Of a stretch of DNA of 64,000 nucleotides, positions 1 through 9,482 are shown in pieces (the first letter of the stretch is position 1; every line of letters begins with the position of its first letter). The stretch covers positions 2,590,930 to 2,654,929 of the forward strand of contig NZ_JAFEJG010000004.1 in the NCBI RefSeq assembly GCF_016888335.1, given 5' to 3'. Origin of the DNA: Janibacter endophyticus. GTDB taxonomy: Bacteria > Actinomycetota > Actinomycetes > Actinomycetales > Dermatophilaceae. The notes beneath the pieces are model-generated. The model did not search any database. It was not told the origin of the DNA and saw only the letters and a program-made list of their open reading frames with translations. Both the position numbers and the translations under genes were made by a program.

Positions 1-775
1 TCTGGTATGCCTTGACCGCCGACTCCGTCTGCGGACCGAAGACCCCGTCGGCCGAGATCTTCAGCTCCTGCTGCAGGGCCCGAACCGCGGACCCCGTCGA
101 GCCCAGGCGGACGGTGGTGCTGAAGTACGCGCTGAGGCCGGTGGCGTCGGGCGTCACGGGGACGGTCGACGCGGTCCCTCCCGGGGTGCTCGTGACGCTC
201 GTCCATGCCTTTCCGGTCCACCACGAGGTGCGCTGCATGGCACCGTCCCAGCTGAAGCTGAAGTGGATGTGGTCGGTGTGGGGGCTGGAGCCGTAGTAGG
301 GACGCCAGCCCTCGTTCATGCTGTAGGTGCCCCAGATCCTGCGGTCCCAGATGATGTACATGACGCCGAAACGACGCGCCATCGCGCCCGGCTGTCCCGA
401 GGCATCGGGAGCCACGAGCCACCGGACGACCGCGTCGGCGACGGCCCGCTCGTCGGGGTTGTTCTTGTCGAGCATCCAGTCGAGGGCACGACCCTCGGAG
501 TGCTCGGTGAGGCCGGCGTTGCAGCTGCGGCTGATGCCGTAGTTGAACTCCTCGTAGTGCCGTGACATCAGCCGGGCGAACGCTGTGACACCCGGCTTGG
601 CGACCGGGTCGCACACCGTCTGCGGGAGGTAGGGCGAGGCGATGTCGAGGGCGCGCGGCAGGTTCGGGTTGGTGGGCGGCGGTGGCAGCTCGTAGGCGTG
701 GGCGGCCTGCGCCGCCAGCGGGACGGTCACCACAGGGGTGAGCAGGGCACCAAGCACTCGGGCGTTGAGGGACAC
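1..775 (-). CDS. Secreted peptidoglycan-binding / M15-like wall protein, C-terminus cut by window edge
   Basis: The reading frame starts at a GTG (773-775) with a GGAGG ribosome site 7 nt upstream and runs off the left edge. The first ~27 residues form a signal peptide (hydrophobic core, then AQAAHA before YELP). The middle holds an HSEGRALD segment and an HTDHIHFSF segment, the His/Asp arrangement of the actinobacterial domain related to VanY/M15 D,D-peptidases. The end (ALQQELKISADGVFGPQTE) is the start of a PG_binding_1 domain. It probably acts outside the cell on peptidoglycan. The exact catalytic activity is inferred, and the missing C-terminus prevents counting the wall-binding repeats. 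Confidence 0.8.
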   Translation of the reverse strand, partial: MSLNARVLGALLTPVVTVPLAAQAAHAYELPPPPTNPNLPRALDIASPYLPQTVCDPVAKPGVTAFARLMSRHYEEFNYGISRSCNAGLTEHSEGRALDWMLDKNNPDERAVADAVVRWLVAPDASGQPGAMARRFGVMYIIWDRRIWGTYSMNEGWRPYYGSSPHTDHIHFSFSWDGAMQRTSWWTGKAWTSVTSTPGGTASTVPVTPDATGLSAYFSTTVRLGSTGSAVRALQQELKISADGVFGPQTESAVKAYQ

Positions 776-983
776 GCCGCATCCTCCAGTTCAGCATCGG
801 CAGCCGCGGGTCGGGGGACCAGCGGCAGTCGGCATCAGGAGTCACAAGTGTCCCTGGCGCCACAACCTTCACTCTTATGTCATGAGCATCAGGGGACACG
901 CCAGACCCATACGCCTAATTACGTCCCTGTGGTTCCGATCTCTCCCGCGCTCCCCCGGCACCCGTGCCTGTGACCCTCACCAC

Positions 984-989
984 TACTGT
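984..989 (+). promoter_or_regulatory. -10 box TACTGT, leaderless promoter of scoA
   Basis: TACTGT (TANNNT) lies 7 nt before the ATG at 997, the spacing expected when transcription begins at the start codon. It supports 997 over the in-frame GTG at 964. Confidence 0.6.
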
Positions 990-996
990 GCCCTCC

Positions 997-1803
997 ATGG
1001 ACAAGGTTGTCTCTACCGCTGCCGAGGCCGTCGACGGGATCCGTGACGGTGCGTCGTTGGCGGTGGGTGGGTTCGGGTTGTGCGGTATCCCGAGCGTGCT
1101 CATCGCCGAGCTGAGGGAGTCGGGGGTGACCGGCCTGCGCTGCGTGAGCAACAACTGCGGCGTGGACGACTGGGGGCTGGGGGTGCTCCTGGCCAACGGG
1201 CAGATCGCGCGGATGACCTCCTCCTACGTCGGGGAGAACAAGGAGTTCGCCCGGCAGTACCTCTCCGGTGAGCTGGAGGTCGAGCTGACCCCGCAGGGCA
1301 CGCTGGCGGAGAAGCTGCGGGCCGGTGGGGCCGGCATCGCGGCCTTCTACACCCGCACCGGGGTCGGCACCCAGATCGCCGAAGGGGGACTGCCGTGGCG
1401 CTACGACAGCGACGGCGGGATCGCCGTGGCCTCCCCGGCGAAGGAGACCCGGACCTTCGAGGTCACCGCGCTCGGACCGGACGGCGAGGACGCGAGCGAG
1501 GAGCACGAGTTCGTCCTCGAGGAGTCGATCACCACCGACTTCGCCCTGATCCGGGCGTGGAAGGGCGACCGGCACGGCAACCTCGTCTTCCGCACCAGCG
1601 CTCGCAACTTCAACCCGCTCGCCGCGATGGCCGGCCGGGTCACGATCGCCGAGGTCGAGGAGCTCGTCGAGCCGGGCGAGCTCGACCCGGACGCGGTCCA
1701 CCTGCCCGGCATCTACGTCCAGCGTGTCCTCGCGCTGACCCCCGAGCAGGCCGCCGACAAGCGCATCGAACGACGGACGACCAACCCGAGCAAGGAGGCC
1801 TGA
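997..1803 (+). CDS. scoA: 3-oxoacid CoA-transferase subunit A
   Basis: Alpha subunit of succinyl-CoA:3-oxoacid CoA-transferase, which moves CoA from succinyl-CoA to acetoacetate or beta-ketoadipate. The N-terminal glycine-rich segment GGFGLCGIP (residues 24-32) and the C-terminal HGNLVFR...ARNFNP region are typical of the family. The length of 268 residues is normal. The ATG at 997 is preferred because a -10 box lies 7 nt upstream and family alignments begin near here. The subunit B gene follows after one base, so the two are co-translated. One codon pair, GAA GGG at about 1380, forms the dispersed CGAAGGGG word and uses the rarer Glu codon. Confidence 0.93.
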   Translation: MDKVVSTAAEAVDGIRDGASLAVGGFGLCGIPSVLIAELRESGVTGLRCVSNNCGVDDWGLGVLLANGQIARMTSSYVGENKEFARQYLSGELEVELTPQGTLAEKLRAGGAGIAAFYTRTGVGTQIAEGGLPWRYDSDGGIAVASPAKETRTFEVTALGPDGEDASEEHEFVLEESITTDFALIRAWKGDRHGNLVFRTSARNFNPLAAMAGRVTIAEVEELVEPGELDPDAVHLPGIYVQRVLALTPEQAADKRIERRTTNPSKEA

Positions 1804-1804
1804 C

Positions 1805-2446
1805 ATGGCGCTGACCCGCCAGGAGATGGCGGCCCGGGCCGCCCAGGAGCTGAGCGACGGCGACTACGTCAACCTCGGCATCGGCCTGCCCACGCTGGTG
1901 CCGAACTACGTCCCGGACGACGTCGAGATCGTCCTGCAGTCCGAGAACGGCCTGCTCGGCGTCGGTCCCTACCCCACCGAGGACGCCGTCGACGCGGACC
2001 TCATCAACGCCGGCAAGGAGACCGTGACCCTGCGCCGCGGCGCGAGCGTCTTCGACTCCGCGACCTCCTTCGGCATGATCCGCGGCGGCAAGGTCGACGC
2101 CGCGATCCTCGGCGCGATGCAGGTCGCGGCCAACGGCGACATCGCCAACTGGATGATCCCCGGCAAGATGGTCAAGGGCATGGGCGGCGCGATGGACCTC
2201 GTCCACGGCGCCCGCAAGGTCATCGTCCTCATGGAGCACGTCGCCAAGGACGGCTCGCACAAGATCGTCGCCGAGTGCTCCCTGCCCCTGACCGGCAAGG
2301 CCGTCGTCCAGCGGATCATCACCGACCTCGCCGTCCTCGACGTCACCGACGAGGGCCTCGTGGTCCGTGAGCTCTCCCCCGGCACGACCGAGGACGAGCT
2401 CGTCGCCGCGACCGGCGCACCCCTGACCTTCGAGCTCAGCGGCTGA
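1805..2446 (+). CDS. scoB: 3-oxoacid CoA-transferase subunit B
   Basis: Beta subunit of the same CoA-transferase (213 residues). NLGIGLPTL (residues 23-31) and SENGLLG carry the signature; Glu47 in SENG is the expected catalytic residue that forms the glutamyl-CoA thioester. It starts one base after the scoA stop, forming a two-gene operon. Its last 11 bases overlap the end of the convergent glycosyltransferase gene. With the downstream 3-hydroxybutyryl-CoA dehydrogenase and acyl-CoA dehydrogenases it fits ketone-body or branched-chain amino acid catabolism. Confidence 0.93.
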   Translation: MALTRQEMAARAAQELSDGDYVNLGIGLPTLVPNYVPDDVEIVLQSENGLLGVGPYPTEDAVDADLINAGKETVTLRRGASVFDSATSFGMIRGGKVDAAILGAMQVAANGDIANWMIPGKMVKGMGGAMDLVHGARKVIVLMEHVAKDGSHKIVAECSLPLTGKAVVQRIITDLAVLDVTDEGLVVRELSPGTTEDELVAATGAPLTFELSG

Positions 2447-3437
2447 GGTCAGCCTCCGGCCCGGTGCCCTCGGCCAGGGAGGCGGGGCTCGTGAGGAAGC
2501 CGACCCCCCACGCCCAGTGCATCGTCGCCATGGCGAGGGGGACCCGGGCACGGACCCGCGGCTCCTCCCCCTTCGCGACGGCCCACCCTCCGGCGGCCAC
2601 CGCGGCTGCGTAGCCCGCCGGGACGACGAGGGCGGGGCGCCACCACGCACCGAGCACGGTCGCGGCGACGGTGCCCGCGACCATCACCGGCGCTGCGAGG
2701 TAGCGCGGGTTCGCCGTGCCCCGGTGCCGACGCGCCACGACCCGACGCCACCGCCCGTACATCCGGTACTGGTCCGCGAGCGCTCGGACCGTGCTCCGCG
2801 GCCGGTAGGTCACGACGAGGTCGGGGGTGAACCAGACCCGTCGTCCGCTCTGCCGCAGCCGGTGGTTCATCTCCCAGTCCTGGGCGCGGGCGAAGTGGGG
2901 GTCGTAGCCCCCCACCGCGTCGAGGGCCTCGCGCCGGAAGACCCCGAGGTACACGGTGTCGGCCTCGCCGGCGGACCCGCCGACGTGGAAGCGGCTGCCC
3001 CCGACACCCAGCGGACTCTTCATCGCCACCGCGACGGCGCGCTCGAAGGGGGTGCCCCCCTGGGCGTCCATGATCCCGCCGACGTTGTCGGCGCCGGTCT
3101 CATGGAGGACGCGCACGGCCGTGGCGATGTACGTCGGGGGGATCTCGGCGTGCGCGTCGACGCGGGCGACGATCTCGCCGCTCGATGCGGCGATCGCGGC
3201 GTTGAGCGCGTCGGGTGTGCGCCCCGAGGGGTTCGCCACGGTGACGACCCGTCCGTCGGCACGCGCCAGCCGGGCTGCCACCTCGTCCGTCCGGTCCGTC
3301 GAGGGGCCGAGCGCGAGGACGACCTCGAGCGGGCCCGGGTAGTCCTGGTCGAGGACCTGGCGGACCGATGCCTCGAGGTGCCGCTCCTCGTCGAGCACGG
3401 GCATGACGACGCTGACGGCCGGTGAGGGGGTGAGCAC
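2436..3437 (-). CDS. Family 2 glycosyltransferase with C-terminal membrane segments
   Basis: GT2 family enzyme of 333 residues starting at GTG. The GT-A fold is clear: [14 protein letters not shown] near the N-terminus, a DxD-like VDAHAEIPP at about residues 117-125, and a later [10 protein letters not shown] that resembles the ED..R acceptor motif. Two or three hydrophobic segments follow residue 250, anchoring the enzyme with its catalytic domain in the cytoplasm. It resembles glycosyltransferases that build exopolysaccharide or wall glycans, and an LCP ligase gene lies divergently next door. The sugar donor cannot be told from the sequence. Confidence 0.85.
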   Translation of the reverse strand: MLTPSPAVSVVMPVLDEERHLEASVRQVLDQDYPGPLEVVLALGPSTDRTDEVAARLARADGRVVTVANPSGRTPDALNAAIAASSGEIVARVDAHAEIPPTYIATAVRVLHETGADNVGGIMDAQGGTPFERAVAVAMKSPLGVGGSRFHVGGSAGEADTVYLGVFRREALDAVGGYDPHFARAQDWEMNHRLRQSGRRVWFTPDLVVTYRPRSTVRALADQYRMYGRWRRVVARRHRGTANPRYLAAPVMVAGTVAATVLGAWWRPALVVPAGYAAAVAAGGWAVAKGEEPRVRARVPLAMATMHWAWGVGFLTSPASLAEGTGPEADLSR

Positions 3438-3493
3438 GCGACCAGTATGGCCGGGCCGGGTGTGGCACCCAGGGAGGACCCGGCATCAGTGCT

Positions 3494-3499
3494 TACCCT
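3494..3499 (+). promoter_or_regulatory. -10 box TACCCT, leaderless promoter of the LCP gene
   Basis: TACCCT is followed by 7 nt and then the ATG at 3507, so the transcript probably starts at the start codon. Confidence 0.55.
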
Positions 3500-3506
3500 G
3501 TTCGGC

Positions 3507-4973
3507 ATGCCTGACCAGCCCCGCCGCCCGCGGCGACCCGAGGACGGACGTCGCGACGACGACGCCCTGACCTTCGACGTCCGCCGGGGGCGAGGGCGTC
3601 CGGCGGGCTCGGGCGGCGGACGCGCCGCAGCTGGCTCCTCCGACGGGACGACCGCCCCGGCCCGACCGCAGCCCAAGGCGCGCCCGGCCCGGCCGAGCGC
3701 CCCCGCCCAGCCCGCGTCGCCACGGTCCCGCCCGGCCCGTGCGGACGACGACACGGCCCGGGCCATCCCGACAGGCGCCCGCACGAGCGGCCAGCGCCGT
3801 CCACGCCAGCAGCCGGCACCGGCTCGGGCAGCGGGCCCTCGTGACCGGGGTGAGCCGCGCACCCGGGTCATGCCCACGACCGGGCCCTCCCGGCCGGATG
3901 CACCTCGCCGAGAGGGCAACGGCCGGCCAGCCGGCGAACCCGCCCGCCGTCCGGGCGGCGGTCCGCCGTCCACACCCCGTCGCCCCGTCGACGGAGGTGA
4001 CCCGCCCCGGCGGCGGCGCCGCCCCCTTCGCACCCTGGGCATCACCCTGCTATGCCTCGCGCTCCTCTGGGGCGGGATGACGTACTGGGCGGTGAGCTCC
4101 GCGTGGGACTCCGTGGCCAAGGTCGACGCCACGCCGTCGGGCCAGCGGGCCGCGGACGGCGACGGGCGCAACGTCCTCCTCGTCGGCAGCGACTCCCGCG
4201 AGGGCCTGTCCGCGGAGGAGCGCGAGCGCCTCGGGACCGGCCAGGCCGAGGGCAAGCGGACCGACTCGATCATCGTGCTGCACACGGGTGGCGACCGCCC
4301 GGTCCTGCTCTCCATCCCGCGCGACTCCTACGTCGAGATCCCGGGGCACGGGATGAACAAGATCAACGCGGCCTACTCGATCGGCGGGGCCAAGCTGCTC
4401 GGTGAGACCGTCGAGCACAGCACCGGCCTGCGCATGGACGGCTACATGGAGATCGGCTTCGGCGGCTTCGCCCAGGTCGTCGACGCCGTCGACGGGGTGC
4501 GGATCTGCGTCAAGAACGACATGGACGACCCCAAGGCCCACATCAACCTCAAGAAGGGTTGCCAGGTCCTCGACGGCAAGAACGCGCTCGGCTACGTCCG
4601 GGCCCGCTACTCCGACCCCGAGGGCGACATCGGCCGCTCGAAGCGCCAGCGGCAGTTCCTCGGCGCCCTCATGGGCAAGATCGCCACCCCGAGCACCGTC
4701 GCCCAGCCGTGGCGGCTGCGCTCCCTCGGGCAGCAGACCGGCGGCGCCCTGACCGTCGGTGAGGACGACTCGATGCTCGAGACGGCGCGGGCCTTCTGGG
4801 CGATCCGCTCGATCTCGAAGGGTGAGGGCGACTCCGTCTCCGTGCCGATCTCGAACAACAACCTCCCGACCGCCGTGGGCTCCGCGGTCGAGTGGGACGC
4901 CGAGAAGGCACCGAGGCTCTTCGAGGACCTCAACAACAACCGCCCCCTCTCGATCGACCCCTCCCAGGAGTAG
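3507..4973 (+). CDS. LytR-CpsA-Psr (LCP) family glycopolymer ligase
   Basis: Enzyme of the LCP family, which attaches secondary wall polymers to peptidoglycan on the outer face of the membrane. Residues 1 to about 175 are disordered and rich in Pro, Arg and Ala. One membrane segment follows (GITLLCLALLWGGMTYWAV), then the LCP domain with its conserved acidic and basic residues: RTDSIIVLH, SIPRDSYVEIPG, NKINAAYSIGG and RARYSDPEGDIGRSKRQRQF. The start at 3507 is set by the -10 box 7 nt upstream. The long charged cytoplasmic tail is common in actinobacterial members. Confidence 0.9.
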   Translation: MPDQPRRPRRPEDGRRDDDALTFDVRRGRGRPAGSGGGRAAAGSSDGTTAPARPQPKARPARPSAPAQPASPRSRPARADDDTARAIPTGARTSGQRRPRQQPAPARAAGPRDRGEPRTRVMPTTGPSRPDAPRREGNGRPAGEPARRPGGGPPSTPRRPVDGGDPPRRRRRPLRTLGITLLCLALLWGGMTYWAVSSAWDSVAKVDATPSGQRAADGDGRNVLLVGSDSREGLSAEERERLGTGQAEGKRTDSIIVLHTGGDRPVLLSIPRDSYVEIPGHGMNKINAAYSIGGAKLLGETVEHSTGLRMDGYMEIGFGGFAQVVDAVDGVRICVKNDMDDPKAHINLKKGCQVLDGKNALGYVRARYSDPEGDIGRSKRQRQFLGALMGKIATPSTVAQPWRLRSLGQQTGGALTVGEDDSMLETARAFWAIRSISKGEGDSVSVPISNNNLPTAVGSAVEWDAEKAPRLFEDLNNNRPLSIDPSQE

Positions 4974-5007
4974 CGGGCCCCGACGTGCCCCGGGTCACAC
5001 CGGTCGA

Positions 5008-5013
5008 TAGGTT
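5008..5013 (+). promoter_or_regulatory. -10 box TAGGTT, leaderless promoter of hbd
   Basis: TAGGTT ends 6 nt before the ATG at 5020. Confidence 0.55.
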
Positions 5014-5019
5014 TTGCGC

Positions 5020-5868
5020 ATGGACAAGATCGGCGTCGTCGGCTGCGGGCTCATGGGTGCAGGCATCGCGGAGGTGTGCGCGCGGGCAGGGAGCGACGTC
5101 GTCGTCGTCGAGTCCTCCGCAGAGCGGGCCGAAGAGGGGAGGTCGCGCCTCGAGCGGTCGCTGAGGCGGGCCGAGGAGCGGGGCAAGCTCGACAGCGCCG
5201 ACGACGTGCTCGCGCGCATCCGGGTGGTCACGGAGCTGGCCGAGCTGGCCGACCGTGACATGGTCGTCGAGGCGATCGTCGAGGACGAGGCCGCGAAGGT
5301 CGCGCTCTTCCGTGAGCTCGACGAGATCGTCGAGAGCCCGGACGCGATCCTCGCCTCCAACACGAGCTCGATCCCGATCATGAAGCTCGCGACGGTGACG
5401 AAGCGGCCCAGCCACGTCCTCGGCGTCCACTTCTTCAACCCGGTACCGGTGCTCAAGCTCGTCGAGCTCGTCCCCTCCCTCATGACCGACAAGGCGACCA
5501 TCCAGCGGGCGCGGGACTACGTCGACGGCAGGCTGGGCAAGCAGGCCATCACCTGCCAGGACCGCGCGGGCTTCGTCGTCAACAGCCTGCTCATCCCCTT
5601 CATCCTCAGCGCGATCCGCATGTACGAGTCGGGCTTCGCGACGGCCGAGGACATCGACTCGGGGCTCGTCCTCGGCGCGGCCCACCCCCAGGGGCCGCTC
5701 GCGCTCGCCGACCTCATCGGCCTCGACACGACGATGGCGGTCGCGCAGTCGCTCTACGAGGAGTTCAAGGAGCCGCTCTACGCTCCCCCGCCGCTGCTCC
5801 AGCGCATGGTCGACGCCGGCCTGCTCGGCCGCAAGACCGGGCGTGGCTTCTACACCTACGAGTCCTGA
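5020..5868 (+). CDS. hbd: 3-hydroxybutyryl-CoA dehydrogenase
   Basis: NAD(P)-dependent 3-hydroxyacyl-CoA dehydrogenase of 282 residues, the normal single-domain length. The Rossmann motif VVGCGLMGAGIAEV is at the N-terminus, the catalytic His is in GVHFFNPVPVLKLVE, and the C-terminal helical domain ends in LLGRKTGRGFYTY. It interconverts acetoacetyl-CoA and 3-hydroxybutyryl-CoA and lies close to the CoA-transferase genes that would use the same C4 intermediates. The ATG at 5020 is chosen over the TTG six bases upstream because the -10 box sits 6 nt before it. A strong hairpin follows the stop. Confidence 0.92.
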   Translation: MDKIGVVGCGLMGAGIAEVCARAGSDVVVVESSAERAEEGRSRLERSLRRAEERGKLDSADDVLARIRVVTELAELADRDMVVEAIVEDEAAKVALFRELDEIVESPDAILASNTSSIPIMKLATVTKRPSHVLGVHFFNPVPVLKLVELVPSLMTDKATIQRARDYVDGRLGKQAITCQDRAGFVVNSLLIPFILSAIRMYESGFATAEDIDSGLVLGAAHPQGPLALADLIGLDTTMAVAQSLYEEFKEPLYAPPPLLQRMVDAGLLGRKTGRGFYTYES

Positions 5869-5915
5869 CGAGTGCGGGTCTGGGTACGCGCCGCCTGACG
5901 ACGATCTCCGCTGAC

Positions 5916-5949
5916 CCCCTTCGCAGGAACCCTGGTACCTGCGAAGGGG
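5916..5949. terminator. Bidirectional terminator hairpin built from inverted CGAAGGGG words
   Basis: Perfect 12-bp stem CCCCTTCGCAGG / CCTGCGAAGGGG with a 10-nt loop, in the gap between convergent hbd and acyl-CoA dehydrogenase. The outer 8 bp of the stem are the dispersed octamer in inverted orientation. Confidence 0.75.
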
Positions 5950-5971
5950 TGGGGGCCGGGCCCCCCGTGGG

Positions 5972-7153
5972 TCAGCGGGAGGCCGGCAGGCCGTTGAGCA
6001 GCTGGCGGGCCATGACGATCCGCTGGACCTGGTTGGTGCCCTCGTAGATCTGGGTGATCTTCGCGTCGCGCATCATCCGCTCGAGCGGGAAGTCGCGGGT
6101 GTAGCCGGCGCCACCGAGGAGCTGGACGGCGTCGGTCGTCACCTTCATCGCGACGTCGGAGGCGTAGCACTTGGCGGCCGCGCCGAAGAAGGCCAGATCG
6201 GCGTCGGCACGCTCGGACTTCGCCGCCGCGACGTAGACCATCTGGCGCGCGGCCTCGAGCTCCATCGCCATGTCGGCGAGCATGAACTGGATGCCCTGGA
6301 AGTCGGCGATGTGCTTGCCGAACTGCTTGCGCTCCTTGACGTACGCCAGCGCCTGGTCGAGCGCGCCCTGCGCGATACCGACGGCCTGGGCGCCGATCGT
6401 CACGCGGGTGTGGTCGAGGGTGCGCAGGGCGATCTGGAGCCCCTCCCCCTCGGCACCGACGATGCGGTCGCCGGGGATCCGCACGTTGTCGAGGTGCAGC
6501 TCGCGGGTCGGGCTGCCCTTGATGCCGAGCTTGCGCTCCTTCTCGCCGAAGGTGAAGCCCTCGTCGGACTTCTCGACGACGAAGGCGGAGATGTTGCGGC
6601 CGCGCGGCCCGTCGGGGTCGGTGACGGCCAGGACCGTGTAGAGCTCGGAGACGCCGGCGTTGGTGATCCACGCCTTGCTGCCCTTGAGGATCCAGTCGTC
6701 GCCCTCGCGGGTGGCCTTGGTACGCATGCCCGCGGTGTCGGAGCCGGCCTCGCGCTCGGAGAGTCCGTAGGAGAAGAAGCTCTCGCCCGACGCGAGACGC
6801 GGCATGTACCGGGCGTTGATCTCCTCGGAGCCGCCGAGGATCACCGGCATCGAGCCGAGCTTGTTGACCGCCGGGATGAGCGAGGAGCTCGCGCAGACCC
6901 GGGCGACCTCCTCGATGATGATGCTCACCGCGAGCGCGTCGGCGCCGACGCCGCCGTGCTCCTCGGCGACGTGCGCGGCGTGGAAGTCCGCGGCGACGAG
7001 GGCGTCGTGCGCCTCCCGCGGGTACCGGCTCTCCTCGTCCGCGGCAGCGGCGAAGGGGGCGATCTTCGCCTCGGCGATGGCCCGCACCGCCTCGCGAAGG
7101 GCCTCGTGGTCCTCGGTCATGCGGAAGAGGTCGAAGTCAGGCTTCCCGGTCAC
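5972..7153 (-). CDS. Acyl-CoA dehydrogenase
   Basis: FAD-dependent acyl-CoA dehydrogenase of 393 residues, introducing the alpha-beta double bond into an acyl-CoA and passing electrons to ETF. Family landmarks are GLSEREAGSD and KAWITNAG in the middle domain and QLLGGAGYTRDFPLERMMRDAKITQIYEGTN (given as landmarks QLLGGAGY and IYEGTN) near the C-terminus, where the catalytic Glu is expected. Start GTG at 7153 is preceded by TATAGT at 8 nt. Chain-length preference cannot be read directly; short-chain or 2-methyl-branched acyl-CoA is likely from overall similarity. Confidence 0.88.
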   Translation of the reverse strand: MTGKPDFDLFRMTEDHEALREAVRAIAEAKIAPFAAAADEESRYPREAHDALVAADFHAAHVAEEHGGVGADALAVSIIIEEVARVCASSSLIPAVNKLGSMPVILGGSEEINARYMPRLASGESFFSYGLSEREAGSDTAGMRTKATREGDDWILKGSKAWITNAGVSELYTVLAVTDPDGPRGRNISAFVVEKSDEGFTFGEKERKLGIKGSPTRELHLDNVRIPGDRIVGAEGEGLQIALRTLDHTRVTIGAQAVGIAQGALDQALAYVKERKQFGKHIADFQGIQFMLADMAMELEAARQMVYVAAAKSERADADLAFFGAAAKCYASDVAMKVTTDAVQLLGGAGYTRDFPLERMMRDAKITQIYEGTNQVQRIVMARQLLNGLPASR

Positions 7154-7161
7154 GGCACCCG

Positions 7162-7167
7162 ACTATA
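7162..7167 (-). promoter_or_regulatory. -10 box TATAGT of the acyl-CoA dehydrogenase
   Basis: On the minus strand TATAGT is followed by 8 nt and the GTG start at 7153. Confidence 0.5.
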
Positions 7168-7185
7168 GGAGGTCGCCCGCGAGGA

Positions 7186-8361
7186 TCAGGAGTCGGACCC
7201 GAAGAGGTCGCGGGTGTAGACCTTGTCGGCGACGTCGGCGAGGTCCTGCGTGCGCCGGTTGGCGAGGATGACGTCCGAGGCCGCCTTGAACTCCTCGAGG
7301 TCACGGACGACCCGGGAGCCGAAGAAGGTGTCCTCGCGCAGCTCGGGCTCGAAGACGATGACCTCGACCCCCTTCGCCTTGATCCGCTTCATGATCCCCT
7401 GGATCGAGGAGGCTCGGAAGTTGTCCGAGCCGGCCTTCATGATGAGCCGGTGGATGCCGACCACCCGCGGCGAGAGCGCGAGGACGTCCTCCGCGACGAA
7501 GTCCTTGCGGGTGCGGTTGCTGTCGACGATCGCCTGCATGAGGTTCTGCGGGACGTTCTGGTAGTTGGCGAGCATCTGCTTGGTGTCCTTGGGCAGGCAG
7601 TAGCCGCCGTAGCCGAAGCTCGGGTTGTTGTAGTGCTTGCCGATCCGCGGGTCGAGACCGACCCCCTCGATGATCTGCCGGGTGTTGAGCCCGTGGGTCG
7701 CGGCGAAGGTGTCGAGCTCGTTGAAGTAGGCCACCCGCATCGCGAGGTAGGTGTTGGCGAAGAGCTTGATCGCCTCCGCCTCGGTGGAGTCGGTGAGCAG
7801 GACGGGGGCGTCCTTGGTCTCCGCGGCCTCGATGAGCAGGTCCGCGAAGCGCTGCGCCCGCTCGCTCTGCTCCCCCACGACGATGCGGGAGGGGTGGAGG
7901 TTGTCGCGGAGCGCCTGCCCCTCGCGGAGGAACTCCGGCGAGAAGATGATGTTGTCGGCGCCCATCCGCTCCCGCAGGCCGGCCGTGTACCCGACGGGGA
8001 TGGTCGACTTGATGACCATCGTCGCGTCGGCGTTGACGGCGATGACGTCGCGCACGACCTCCTCGACCGTCGAGGTGTTGAAGTAGTTGGTCTTCGGGTC
8101 GTAGTCCGTCGGGGTGGCGATGACGACGTACTCGGCTGCGGCGTATGCCTGCGCCTTGTCGAGGGTGAAGCGCAGGTCGAGCTCGCGGTGGGCGAGGAAG
8201 TCCTCGATCTGCTCGTCGTGGATGGGGCTGCGTCCCTCGTTGAGCATCTCGACCCGGGCCGGGTCGATGTCGAAGCACACGACCTCGTTGTGCTGAGCGA
8301 GGAGGACGGCCATGGAGAGGCCGACGTAACCGGTACCGACGACGGCGATGCGAGTGCTCAC
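7186..8361 (-). CDS. ugd: UDP-glucose 6-dehydrogenase (short form)
   Basis: NAD-dependent oxidation of UDP-glucose to UDP-glucuronate. The N-terminus has [11 protein letters not shown] (NAD binding), the middle has STIPVGYT and FSPEFLREG, and the catalytic Cys lies in [12 protein letters not shown]. About 391 residues from the GTG at 8361, close to the compact Ugd found in E. coli capsule clusters. The frame is open upstream to 8427, but homology begins just after 8361. A GATAAT-like -10 (near 8418-8423 on the minus strand) would give a short leader. With the GT2, LCP and GtrA genes nearby it points to a glucuronate-containing envelope polymer. Confidence 0.88.
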   Translation of the reverse strand: MSTRIAVVGTGYVGLSMAVLLAQHNEVVCFDIDPARVEMLNEGRSPIHDEQIEDFLAHRELDLRFTLDKAQAYAAAEYVVIATPTDYDPKTNYFNTSTVEEVVRDVIAVNADATMVIKSTIPVGYTAGLRERMGADNIIFSPEFLREGQALRDNLHPSRIVVGEQSERAQRFADLLIEAAETKDAPVLLTDSTEAEAIKLFANTYLAMRVAYFNELDTFAATHGLNTRQIIEGVGLDPRIGKHYNNPSFGYGGYCLPKDTKQMLANYQNVPQNLMQAIVDSNRTRKDFVAEDVLALSPRVVGIHRLIMKAGSDNFRASSIQGIMKRIKAKGVEVIVFEPELREDTFFGSRVVRDLEEFKAASDVILANRRTQDLADVADKVYTRDLFGSDS

Positions 8362-8457
8362 GAGTGCCCTGTCTGCTGGGTGGTCGGCCGGTCGCCCGGC
8401 CGGTGGGAACCGTCGCATTATCACCACGCCAGATGAGCAGAAGGGAAACTCCTCAGC

Positions 8458-8488
8458 CGCTCTCCGCCCCTCGACGACGCGGAGAGCG
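8458..8488. promoter_or_regulatory. 10-bp inverted repeat in front of the CoA-binding protein gene
   Basis: CGCTCTCCGC and GCGGAGAGCG are separated by 11 nt. The structure ends 13 bp before the ATG at 8502, where a promoter should lie, so an operator role is plausible. No regulator is assigned. Confidence 0.4.
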
Positions 8489-8501
8489 TTGACTAGGGCC
8501 C

Positions 8502-8954
8502 ATGAGCCTGACCCACCAGAACGACGACGACCTCATGCGCGAGCTCATCAACGACCCGGGTACCTGGGTCGTCGTGGGCCTGTCCAACAACACCGCCCGA
8601 GATGCCCACCGTGTGGCGCGGTGGCTCAAGCACGAGATGCACAAGGGGATCATCCCGGTGCACCCCGACGCCGAGGAGGTCGACGGCGACACGGGCTACG
8701 CGAGCATCGCCGACATCCCGGACACCGACGTCAAGGTCGTCGACTGCTTCGTCAACAGCGACGAGGTCGGCGCGGTCGTCGACGAGGCGATCGAGCACAA
8801 GGACCGGCTGCAGATCGACGCCATCTGGATGCAGCTCGGCGTCTCCGACCCCGCCGCCGCGGACCGCGCGCGCAAGGCGGGGATCGAGGTCGTCATGGAC
8901 ACCTGCCCGAAGATCCAGTGGCGCCGCCTGCGCACCATGGGCGCTCACCGCTGA
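8502..8954 (+). CDS. CoA-binding domain protein (YccU type)
   Basis: Small 150-residue Rossmann protein of the CoA-binding family: [20 protein letters not shown] near the N-terminus, then [20 protein letters not shown] and the conserved C-terminal [10 protein letters not shown]. Members bind CoA in vitro, but their physiological role is not established. The gene stands alone, with ugd divergent on one side and purE convergent on the other. No clear Shine-Dalgarno sequence is present; TTGACT lies 7 nt before the ATG. Confidence 0.82.
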   Translation: MSLTHQNDDDLMRELINDPGTWVVVGLSNNTARDAHRVARWLKHEMHKGIIPVHPDAEEVDGDTGYASIADIPDTDVKVVDCFVNSDEVGAVVDEAIEHKDRLQIDAIWMQLGVSDPAAADRARKAGIEVVMDTCPKIQWRRLRTMGAHR

Positions 8955-8957
8955 GGG

Positions 8958-9482
8958 TCAGAGCCGGCGCCGCAGCGCCTCCCCCTTCGCCTGGGCGGCG
9001 GCCCGGAGCTCCTCCGCGAAGCCGGCCAGGGCCCTGCTGAGCCGCTCCGCCTCCGGACCCTCGCCGGCAGCGAGGATCCGCGCGGCGAGCAGCCCGGCGT
9101 TCCGGGCGCCACCGACGGCGACCGTGGCGACGGGGATCCCGGCGGGCATCTGGACAATGGAGAGCAGGCTGTCCATGCCGTCGAGGTACTTCAGGGGCAC
9201 GGGGACACCGACGACCGGCAGCGTGGTGACCGAGGCGAGCATGCCGGGGAGGTGGGCGGCCCCGCCGGCTCCGGCGATGACGACGCGCAGCCCGCGCTCG
9301 GATGCCCGGCGGCCGTACTCGATCATCTCGAGCGGCATCCGGTGCGCCGAGACGACGTCGGCCTCGTAGGGCACGCCCAGCTCGTCGAGCACCTCGGCGG
9401 CGTCCTTCATCACCGGCCAGTCGCTGTCGCTGCCCATGACGACCCCGACGAGGGGGGCTGCGGCGGTCGATGCGTCACTCAC
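8958..9482 (-). CDS. purE: N5-carboxyaminoimidazole ribonucleotide mutase
   Basis: Class I PurE, converting N5-CAIR to CAIR in purine synthesis. [23 protein letters not shown] and the glycine-rich [13 protein letters not shown] are the substrate-binding loops. The length of 174 residues is normal. The GTG at 9482 overlaps the purK stop (GTGAGTGA), so the two are translationally coupled. The frame stays open further upstream inside purK, but the conserved N-terminus and the overlap fix the start here. Confidence 0.95.
   Translation of the reverse strand: MSDASTAAAPLVGVVMGSDSDWPVMKDAAEVLDELGVPYEADVVSAHRMPLEMIEYGRRASERGLRVVIAGAGGAAHLPGMLASVTTLPVVGVPVPLKYLDGMDSLLSIVQMPAGIPVATVAVGGARNAGLLAARILAAGEGPEAERLSRALAGFAEELRAAAQAKGEALRRRL

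Noticed and set aside
776-983. A c-di-AMP (ydaO-type) riboswitch in front of the secreted peptidoglycan-binding gene
   Set aside because: Such genes often have one, but I could not find the conserved riboswitch blocks in this gap; only a possible promoter and a long leader remain.
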